64,000 bases of DNA from Rosellinia necatrix (taxonomy: Eukaryota > Ascomycota > Sordariomycetes > Xylariales > Xylariaceae). The translations under genes were made by a program, and so were the position numbers. Shown here one piece after another: positions 56,083-64,000 of the stretch. The notes below the pieces were generated by a model. It saw only the letters and a list, made by a program, of their open reading frames with translations. It had not been told where the DNA came from and ran no database searches. Location of the stretch: contig JAGYVD010000006.1 in assembly GCA_021209875.1 (NCBI GenBank), forward strand, positions 3,100,001 through 3,164,000. The letters run 5' to 3'. Each line of letters begins with the position of its first letter. The first letter of the stretch is position 1.

Positions 56083-59000
56083 TTTTACCCCTTTTGATGT
56101 TGTTGCGTGCCCTGAAATTTGAAGTTTGAAGTATCTCCCGGTGTTTGTTGTGCATCTTACAGTTTGGAGGCAACGGTGCCAATTGTACCTGGGAATTATC
56201 CCAGAGCCCTTGTGCAGCTACCCAGTGATTATCGGGCAGGTTTATTCACCTCGGTACCCAGATACAAATACTATTTCCCCTTTTGGCATGGCCTAGTCCT
56301 TTCTCTTTACCATCGTTGCCCAGCATGACCACAATGCTGCCCTGTGAGTGTCGCCCTACTGCCCTCACGTGATGTCCCCTAGGCGCGCAGTTATTAACCA
56401 AGGCGGCGTGCTATCTTTGTTGCCTACTCGCTTCTCCTGTAGCCTGACCTTATCTCTTGTTACCTTACGCGAGTGGTTTGGCCAAGGGCCTACTTTATAC
56501 CTGTAGTTACTAGATTGAGAATGTTGTTATCATGTATATAAAGCACATGGCTAGGTACTGGCTACCCTACGGTGTAGTTCTGGTGGTATACTTGTGCATA
56601 TAAGGACTAAAGACCTCCCACGTTAGACTAGGCCCAGGAATCAATAGCATTAAACCCTATCCCTATACTAAGCTATCTACTTGCGATCCAGCTGCTACCC
56701 TTTAGTGACCAGACCTCACTCTGGACATTCTTTATATGAAATTTGCCCATTTCTTCCCCACTTTAGACTTGACGACGGTTTCGTCCATAGCAAATTTCAG
56801 CACATGGAAATGATGTATCTCGACACATGCTAAGGTCTGAATCATTTCTTTAAAAACTAGGAATTTTCATTACTGTGACAAAGAGAGAAAATGCCCCTCT
56901 GAGTCTTAGGAACATTATCTATTAGCGCTAATTACCACCCGACAATAGTCACCTGCCAGTTGATTCCATCCCATGTCGCCCTCCTTGCGTCCCACGCCTG
57001 AAATCAGTGACTACTGATCCGCAATCGCTTGTCACCGGAAATCCCAGTCATGCCATAGATATGACTAAACTCCGTCCTCAAAGCCCCAGTCGAGCTACGG
57101 TCTCTGCCCTAGCCCAAACTTCTCCTCCTGCATCTGGAGCAAGGGCCCCCCTAACACCTAGGACAACTGCCGGTACTTCTTAGGATCACAAGATTTGACG
57201 ACCGTGAGTTCTCGACCATGGATATCGGCGTGCCTGCATTCTCCGTGTTATAGTTCTTCGAGACATTATCCTCTGGCTCGGCAAGCACTCGTATCTCCTG
57301 ATCGATCGCCTGATATGCCGTATAAAGGATGGAAGTAGCCTCTGAGGGATTCTCCTTGTGTTGTATTGAACAATAAGGCACATGGCAAGGAACAATCGGT
57401 TGATACCACGAGGGAATGGCCCCCATTGGACACAAGGTTGTTGCTCGCACTTGGTATGATTAAGGCGTTCCTATACTATATTATGCTGTTGGAATTTCTA
57501 GTCTGCGTTGAATCAACTACTATACAAGTTCTGTGACATTGAAGCTAGGTAAGGGGCATGCATTGAATATGCTTTGCTAGTGTAGTAGGATTTAAAGGGG
57601 TTATGTAAGTCTGTCTTGTAAGTCTGTCTTGTGTTGAGGTTGTTCCACAGTATGAATTGGAGGGTTTGGGCTGTGACATATTTTATGTGGCTAGTGGTGG
57701 CTAAGGCGGGGTACCTCGTTCTGGCCATTTACACCAGTGATTTAGGTATCAGGTCGGTGGGCCATGCTGTAGGAGACGTCACTTCCATAAACTAAATCTC
57801 ATGCATGTACCTATATGTAGCACGTAGGTATCCTCACGCCAATACCCGCCTCCTAAGGACAACGAGGTATGCTTTGCAGGTTCTTTGGGACCCCCTCTGG
57901 TCGCCACCACGCGGAACTGCAGTTACATGCAGGCTACTATTTGAGTACCGAGGCAATGTGCGTGTGTGACCTACTGGGTTGTTGGTTTATTGCAAGACCC
58001 CTGTCTCCGAATTTCCTCTCCGCGACAAATACCACCTAACTTTGCCTCATTGCCCTCACCAGCCTTGACTACTGACTGCACTTTTCTGCTTCCTTTTGCG
58101 TTTAAAGAAGACTTGGAAAGGAAGTCAGCTCCTGATCGATCTTGAAAGTTGATATGCAGTCGTCTTCATAGCCGTCAATCTACTAATCGCGATCATTTGT
58201 ATTTCCTGGCTACCTCACAAGATCGGGTTTCTTTTTCAAGCCATGGTATGCCGGTGGACACACATCATTAGGTGAGGCCCGAAGATTTGTGGGTTCTTCG
58301 CCCATACAGGACCGGACCGGCGATCGGTTGTGATTGGTGGCGGAATTAGATGACGGCCAAGATGCGCCGGGGTGATGAACCGATGAACCCAGACCTGCTT
58401 GGAGCGCTAGACCTCACTTGTTAGCTCCCATCCGAAGACATCTGCCCTACGTGGCGTTGTCTGTTTCATCTGGATTGAATCTGGAACCCAAAACCACGGG
58501 AGACAGAGTATTGTGTTTAGATGATAGGCTTCCAACAACTGACATTGACGGGCCGGTTGGATGGCTCGGGTGCCTGATGCTTTCTGACCGGTCCTGGTAA
58601 ATGTTGTGCGTTGGCGTGACCTCCTCTCATACGCTGTAAGACGTTTGAATTACTTACCTTCGCCGACGCCCGCGACCGGAGAACTCTCGTCAGGAAGCTG
58701 CTAGACTATCGGGCTACCCCGGATGTAAGGTTTGTAAGATGAGAAGGGGAGGGGATGGGGGGTTGACAGCTAACGAGGCAGGTTCTTGCGAAACGATTAC
58801 TACTCGCCTGCGACTAGGCAATTGAAGCCTACTCGGGATTCAACGTCCGGGGCGGTCAATGACTAGATACTGTTTGCCGTAACTGGCCGTGTTCAATAGC
58901 TCAGAGGGTTCGGTTCAATCGCCTCTACTATTGGCGATGCGGGGTGGCGACCTGAGGCTTTTGTGCGTTATGGAGTGGGCGTGTGCGTCAGGCCGAAGGT

Positions 59001-59742
59001 TTATCAGCGACTTAAAGAAGTTGGGTTTTCGAACTATTTAGTCTCACCCAGACGTTCTCTAATCTCATCTTACCAAACGCTGCAAGGTATGTTCTTTGAC
59101 ATTCTAGTCTCATTCTATTCCCTCGAACGTCTCGTTGGCCAGTCGGTGTGGTGGCAATAGTAGAAAACCACACCCCCCAACTGCCCGCCGAAGCCCACCA
59201 TTCCAACGAATAGCTACATTATCAGGCACAACATTCTCAGAACATCAGTTTTGTTCCTTTTTCTTCATAATAAGCCGAGGGAGGCTGCTTCAGTCTTTCC
59301 CAAAGTATTATCCGCGGCTTTTGAGGTGCGTGGTATTTGCTGTCATTCCCTGTTTGCCCCAGTCAACCATCACCATTGCCGTCGACAATAAACAATAGAA
59401 CTGTAATTATAACAGTACATTAACAAACAAACAGGCTGCTTCATCCCCGGATATCCAAACCCAGTATATTACGTCACTAGTGCCCAAAGCTGTCCACTCC
59501 TTCCTTCAGCCTATATTGTCCTTTTCGCTTTCTCCTGCGATACCACCCTACTTTAATATAAGTATATGCGGTTCAATATACATCGCTCAACCTAGGCAGT
59601 GGACAACACCCGCTGTTTCCACACCCTCGGAACACCGGTGGCCATCGGTCTTAGTCCGCTTCACGTCTCTACTATTTCGTCTTCACGGCACACTGACCAA
59701 TATCTACCTATCTATCCTCGGCGGCAGCACGGCTCTTCCAGT
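56083..59742. other. Gene desert (about 3.7 kb)
   Basis: No supported gene. It includes the inverted repeat copy B (56540-56727), a 14-bp direct tandem (TAAGTCTGTCTTG) near 57606-57632 and scattered TACCTA words. The last few hundred bases (from about 59400) are the probable promoter and leader of the copper ATPase. Confidence 0.5.
56540..56727 (-). repeat. Dispersed repeat, copy B (inverted relative to copy A)
   Basis: The reverse complement starts TGTCCAGAGTGAGGTCTGG and follows copy A (46475-46665) throughout: GTAGATAGCTTAGTATAGGG, TATTGATTCCTGGGCCTAG, GTGGGAGGTCTTTAGTCC. Mismatches are mostly C/T and G/A changes, as expected after RIP or ageing. Confidence 0.65.
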
Positions 59743-62700
59743 ATGGCTCCGTTAATACTGTCACATCCGTCTGTCACCATTTTTCTCGTGGCCAATATAC
59801 ATTGTCCCACATGTGTATCTAGTATTAAAGATGCCTTGCAAGGGCTGGACGGCGTCAGATGGGTGTCGCCGAATATCATTACATCTTGCGTCGCCGTCTA
59901 CCACGACCCAGCTGTCCTTACCATGGAGATGGTCTCCAAGTTGGAAGCTGCCGGGTTCGAAGTCTCCAGCATCTCTTCGGCAAATGGAGTAGACGGCCGA
60001 GACAACATTACTCATTCAGACGGACAGTCGTTGGATCACTTTGGTGGCGTCGAGGACTGCCTAGCTAAGTTAAGGAGACTCACACATCCTCAAGGAGCTA
60101 CCGTTGAGGAGGAAAGACTCAGGGCGCATCTCAATAACTGCGAACAATGCCAAGAAGATGCGACGAACGGGAGTTTCCCCAAAACAGGTGTTACGTTGGA
60201 CACAGTTCGTCGGCGGTCAGACCCCGGCACAAGCCAAAAGCACTCGGCACACACTACTATCACGTCCGCCCACTCACCTTCTACCGTCGATGATGGCGCG
60301 TGCACCCCTCGATCTTGGAGAGCCTCATTGGCTATCAGTGGGATGACTTGTGCTGCTTGTGCCAACGCGATCACACGTGAATTGGGAGAAAAGGATTGGA
60401 TCCTTAAAGTTGTCGTCAATCTGGTATCCAACAGCGCGGTCGTGGATTTCCTCGGCGATAAAAATGATGTGACTCAGGTGGTCGAGAACATCGAGGATCT
60501 TGGGTACGACGCCCACATCGATCGAGTCGATGCCATTGAGGACGAGAAGGAAAAAGACGCGGCGCGCCAACGCACGGTACAAATACGTATCGACGGGTTC
60601 TATTGCCGACACTGTGGTGACCACGCAGCATCTGGTATTACCGGCTTTGAGCATGATATACGAATTGATAGGCGACCTACATGGGAAAACCCTACTTTAG
60701 AGGTCACTTATGTTCCCCAAGCGCCAGGATTCACAATCCGCCGTATTCTTGCAGCGATAGAGGCAAGCGACCCGGCCTTTAAGGCGTCCATTTATCACCC
60801 GCCAACCCTTGAAGAACGAGCAAAAGAACTCCAGGCCCGGCATCAAAAGCAAATCCTTCTCCGTGTGCTCCTTGCACTCATTATCGCAATTCCTACTTTT
60901 ATTATTGGAATTGTTTACATGAGCTTGGTCCCAAACAGCAATCAGGGGAAGGAGTATCTCATGAAGCCTTGGGTCTCAGGCATTAATCGTGCCCAGATCG
61001 CACTCTTCATCCTAGCGACACCTGTATACTTCTGTGCTGCCGACGTTTTCCATCGGCGCACCGTGAGAGAAATATGGTCTTTGTGGCGGCCAGGGAGTCG
61101 GGTCCCTGTCATGAGGCGACTGTATAGATTTGGGAGTATGAACATGTTGATATCTCTTGGTACCACCATTGCATATGTATCGTCGGTTTCTCAGATGATA
61201 TCTGCAGGTGCCAAGAACCTCCACATGATTGACGACAAAGATTTCTACTTTGATTCTGTCGTTTTCCTAACACTTTTCCTTCTCGTGGGAAGGTTCCTTG
61301 AAGCTTACAGCAAGTCAAAGACTGGAAATGCGGTCGAGGCGCTTGGTAAACTCCGCCCTACGACAGCCATCTTGGTGGAAGAAACGGAGTCTGGGAAGAC
61401 GAGCGACCGTGTGGTTGGCACTGATATGTTGGAATTTGGAGACACTGTTCGTGTTACGCATGGGGCCTCTCCCCCGTGTGACGGTGAGGTTCTTCAAGGC
61501 AACACTATATTCGACGAGGCAAGTTTGACTGGCGAATCCCACCCTATCAAGAAGAACGTCGGCGACCCAGTCTTTTCGGGGACGGTTAATCAAGGCTCAC
61601 CGATCCTCGTTCGTGTAATGGGGACCGCGGGGCAGTCGATGCTAGATCAAATTGTCAAAGTGGTCCGCGAAGGCCAAACCAAGCGAGCTCCAATGGAGAA
61701 GGTAGCCGACGCTCTCGTCGCCTATTTTGTACCTGTTATCACCTTCATCGCCGTCATTACATGGATAATCTGGCTAGCTATTGGTCTTACTAATGACGAG
61801 CTGGGGATAAAGGACCCCGTTCCCTTCTCCTTACAGTTCGCTATTGCGGTGTTTGTAGTCGCCTGTCCTTGTGGCCTAGCGCTTGCTGCGCCAACCGCCA
61901 TTTTCGTGGGCGGTGGACTTGCCGCGAAGTATGGCATACTGGTAAAAGGTGGCGGCGAGGCTTTCGAGACAGCAAGTCGCATTGACTGTGTCGTTTTTGA
62001 TAAAACGGGAACCTTAACGGTAGGGGGCGAACCAACAGTCACGGACGCTGAAGTCTATCTTGAGGAGGGTACAAATAAAGACGGGCATACTCGCCTCTTC
62101 GCTGCGCTTCGAACCCTCGAAGAGAATAGCAGCCACCCAATTGCGAAGGCTATTGTTACCTATTGCAAGACCACAACATCCGAATCCGTTGCTGTTAAGA
62201 ACGTTGAGGAGATACCTGGGAAAGGCCTAAAGGCCACTTGCACTGGCGATACGCCAGACGAAAATTTTGACATACTAGTCGGGAATGAAGCGTTAATGAG
62301 AGACTTTTCGGTTAGAATATCGCCGCTAGCTGCCGAATCACTTGAGGCATGGAAGATGGAGGCGAAATCCATTGCGCTTATCGCCATCAAGTCAAACGCA
62401 GCGGCTGATATGGAGCCCGTCTATGTATTATCGGCATCTATTTCGATATCGGATCCTATCCGCCCAGAAACCCCCATCGTCATAAACTCCCTACGCCAGC
62501 GCGGGTGCGACGTATGGATGCTCTCGGGTGACAACGCCGTGACAGCAAGGGCAGTCGCCCTGCGCATCGGGATCCCCCAGGATAATGTCATCGCCGAGGT
62601 GCTCCCGACGCAAAAATTTGAGAAGATCAAATACCTCCAGTCCGTGCTAAAAGCACGTGTGGGAAAAGCCGAAGAGGACACTGGCCGACGAGCCACGGTC

Positions 62701-63120
62701 GCCATGGTTGGCGACGGCATCAACGACGCGCCGGCACTAAGCATGGCGGACGCGGGCATCGCCATCGGCTCGGGCAGCGACGTGGCCATCTCGAGCGCCG
62801 ACTTTGTTTTGGTGAACAGCAACTTGATGTCTGTGATCACGTTACTCGACCTCAGCCGCAAGGTCTTCCGACGCATTAAGCTCAACTTCGCCTGGGCCCT
62901 CGTCTACAACCTGATCGCGATCCCCATTGCTGCCGGCTGCCTCTACGCCGTCCAGGTCGGCGGGAGGCACGTTACGCTCGACCCCGTCTGGGCCAGCCTC
63001 GCCATGGCACTAAGCAGCTTCAGCGTGGTTATGAGCAGCCTAGCGTTGAAGACTCGCATCCCAGGAATTGGGTTCAGGGCGCGCAATATCGATGTCGGTC
63101 AGATAGAAGCATGGCCATGA
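59743..63120 (+). CDS. Copper-transporting P1B-type ATPase with three heavy-metal-associated sites
   Basis: A single-exon protein of 1125 residues, taking the Met of MAPLILSHPSV as start because it directly precedes the first HMA domain; the frame extends 48 codons upstream with no family match. Metal sites: NIHCPTCVSS (residue about 21), SGMTCAACANAI (about 202) and GFYCRHCGDHA (about 290). There is also a HLNNCEQC motif near residue 130, common in fungal relatives. Eight membrane helices are recognisable, with CPC in VACPCGLALAAPTAI (about 708) marking Cu+ specificity. P-type motifs TGESHP (about 596), FDKTGTLT (phosphorylated Asp, about 753), SSHPIAKA and VGDGINDAPAL (about 990) are intact. 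It pumps Cu+ out of the cytosol, either into the secretory pathway (CCC2-like) or across the plasma membrane (CrpA-like); sequence alone does not decide. Confidence 0.93.
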   Translation: MAPLILSHPSVTIFLVANIHCPTCVSSIKDALQGLDGVRWVSPNIITSCVAVYHDPAVLTMEMVSKLEAAGFEVSSISSANGVDGRDNITHSDGQSLDHFGGVEDCLAKLRRLTHPQGATVEEERLRAHLNNCEQCQEDATNGSFPKTGVTLDTVRRRSDPGTSQKHSAHTTITSAHSPSTVDDGACTPRSWRASLAISGMTCAACANAITRELGEKDWILKVVVNLVSNSAVVDFLGDKNDVTQVVENIEDLGYDAHIDRVDAIEDEKEKDAARQRTVQIRIDGFYCRHCGDHAASGITGFEHDIRIDRRPTWENPTLEVTYVPQAPGFTIRRILAAIEASDPAFKASIYHPPTLEERAKELQARHQKQILLRVLLALIIAIPTFIIGIVYMSLVPNSNQGKEYLMKPWVSGINRAQIALFILATPVYFCAADVFHRRTVREIWSLWRPGSRVPVMRRLYRFGSMNMLISLGTTIAYVSSVSQMISAGAKNLHMIDDKDFYFDSVVFLTLFLLVGRFLEAYSKSKTGNAVEALGKLRPTTAILVEETESGKTSDRVVGTDMLEFGDTVRVTHGASPPCDGEVLQGNTIFDEASLTGESHPIKKNVGDPVFSGTVNQGSPILVRVMGTAGQSMLDQIVKVVREGQTKRAPMEKVADALVAYFVPVITFIAVITWIIWLAIGLTNDELGIKDPVPFSLQFAIAVFVVACPCGLALAAPTAIFVGGGLAAKYGILVKGGGEAFETASRIDCVVFDKTGTLTVGGEPTVTDAEVYLEEGTNKDGHTRLFAALRTLEENSSHPIAKAIVTYCKTTTSESVAVKNVEEIPGKGLKATCTGDTPDENFDILVGNEALMRDFSVRISPLAAESLEAWKMEAKSIALIAIKSNAAADMEPVYVLSASISISDPIRPETPIVINSLRQRGCDVWMLSGDNAVTARAVALRIGIPQDNVIAEVLPTQKFEKIKYLQSVLKARVGKAEEDTGRRATVAMVGDGINDAPALSMADAGIAIGSGSDVAISSADFVLVNSNLMSVITLLDLSRKVFRRIKLNFAWALVYNLIAIPIAAGCLYAVQVGGRHVTLDPVWASLAMALSSFSVVMSSLALKTRIPGIGFRARNIDVGQIEAWP

Positions 63121-63890
63121 GAACGTTTGTGCGTAAAATGATGAATTGGTTGATAACGGTGGTTATAAGATACATACCTTAGTAACGTGTCTAAGGCATC
63201 GTGTCTCGCCTCTTTGGATGTGGGTGGTGGTGGTATTACGGAACATACACTATACCATGCATGAATTTAAGAACAATAGCATGCACAATTGATATTATAG
63301 CTATCCTAAACACTAGACGCCTCTTCAATGATACCCCCTTATTTCACCACTGCCTAAGACAAGTAACTAAGCAAGCTACGAAACAACGTGCGTACCCCGT
63401 AGCCTGCTGAGGAAGATCTAATTAACCACAAATCCCTCTGTCCTAGCCCTTGTACAAGTCGCTCTGCCGAAGTCCGCATCTACGTATATTAAAAAGAGCG
63501 CGAGCCAAGCGAACCCATGATCGACCTGAATATAGCCGAGGCGGCAGCCATTGGCCAGGCCAGCCAGCCTGCGAGCTCCAACCCTCATTACTAATCTCTA
63601 GATAGTCGACAAGTGCGCGGTACTTGTCTCTCTCTCTCTCTCGCAAGAAAGCATAGCGGAGGGAAGAAGGCCGTGGATGTAACAATGGTATAGCATGGCT
63701 ATCCGCCTTTGGGTCTCTGTCTGGTGCCCGGGGGGCCGGATAGTGTCGACAAATATAGATAGGGGCGGCCTCGCGCTCGCACGGTTGTTGACCACCTTGA
63801 AAAAGAAGCGTTTTCTGTCCTTGGAACTTTAACTGTCTTATTACCAGATCTACGTGACTACGCCACTTCGCCGCCGAGATAACCGCCAGA
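63121..63890. other. Intergenic region upstream of a secreted-protein gene
   Basis: No supported gene. A CT run lies near 63628-63642. The stretch 63800-63890 is likely the promoter or 5' UTR of the next gene. Confidence 0.5.
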
Positions 63891-63942
63891 ATGCAGATCT
63901 GGACATCTCTGCTGCTCCTAGCAGCCACGACTGAAGCCCACT
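63891..63942 (+). CDS. First exon of a secreted protein, possibly an AA9 lytic polysaccharide monooxygenase (cut by window end)
   Basis: ATG at 63891 (CCAGAATGCAG) opens a textbook signal peptide, MQIWTSLLLLAATTEA, followed by His and the first base of the next codon. A GTGCGT donor follows immediately. In AA9 copper monooxygenases the mature protein starts with the copper-binding His right after the signal peptidase site, often as H-Y-T-F or H-x-x-F. The remaining T would become Tyr with a TAC/TAT continuation. The exon ends exactly at this point, so AA9 is a reasonable guess, but only 17 residues are visible and any secreted protein with an Ala-His junction is possible. The rest lies beyond 64000. 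Confidence 0.42.
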
Positions 63943-64000
63943 GTGCGTACCCACCCACCCCTTTTCCCCGGGAGGAAAAAAAAAAAGAAAGAAAAAAAGA

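Noticed and set aside
59599..59742. 48-codon N-terminal extension of the copper ATPase
   Set aside because: It has low-complexity content and no family match; the Met at 59743 immediately precedes the first metal-binding domain.
1..64000. CRISPR arrays, bacterial operons, rRNA genes or intact transposon genes
   Set aside because: None seen; gene structure and composition are those of a fungal chromosome.

Overview
The window is nuclear DNA of a filamentous ascomycete (Pezizomycotina, most likely a Sordariomycete). The evidence is short spliceosomal introns of about 47-180 bp with GTRNGT donors and CTAAY branch sites, Zn2Cys6 regulators, a HET-domain gene, a PTH11/rhodopsin-like membrane protein, plant cell-wall enzymes, and gene-poor stretches with AT-rich decayed DNA. 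Species cannot be fixed from sequence alone. I rebuilt exon structures by hand from reading frame, splice motifs and family conservation, and 19 genes are supported.

Layout. 1-5 kb: the C-terminal part of an F-box protein and the chromatin gene ARP6. 5.5-16.3 kb: a carbohydrate-oriented block with a secreted cytochrome-type (CDH-cyt/AA8) protein, two divergently transcribed Gfo/Idh/MocA sugar or polyol dehydrogenases sharing a promoter, a Zn2Cys6 regulator, a decayed AT-rich island and a secreted GH27 alpha-galactosidase. 17-24 kb: an unknown Cys-containing protein, a zinc-type alcohol dehydrogenase with an in-frame stop, a second Zn2Cys6 regulator and a seven-helix membrane protein. 25.9-30 kb: a DEDDh RNA exonuclease with a long Asn tract and a HET-domain gene with an internal deletion. 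32.5-41 kb: housekeeping genes, namely FMC1 and an EngB-type mitochondrial GTPase (divergent pair), a SWF1-type palmitoyltransferase and telomeric RAP1. 42-45 kb: a Pro/Gln/Gly-rich protein and a GFA-domain protein. 45-51 kb and 56-59.7 kb: gene deserts holding inverted copies of a decayed dispersed repeat. 51-56 kb: a polytopic membrane protein with a DUF3431-type domain, and a five-exon unknown. 59.7-64 kb: a copper P1B-ATPase and, at the right edge, the first exon of a secreted protein that looks like an AA9 copper monooxygenase.

Three themes link these genes. Four genes need single-base corrections to read through, and all seven corrections are the removal of one base from a C or G homopolymer, which points to a technical cause rather than gene death. 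Two genes look genuinely damaged: the alcohol dehydrogenase (TGG to TAG type stop) and the HET gene (missing segment). Several neighbours make functional sense together: the sugar block with its regulator, the two mitochondrial biogenesis genes on one promoter, and the secretory copper pump beside a putative secreted copper enzyme.
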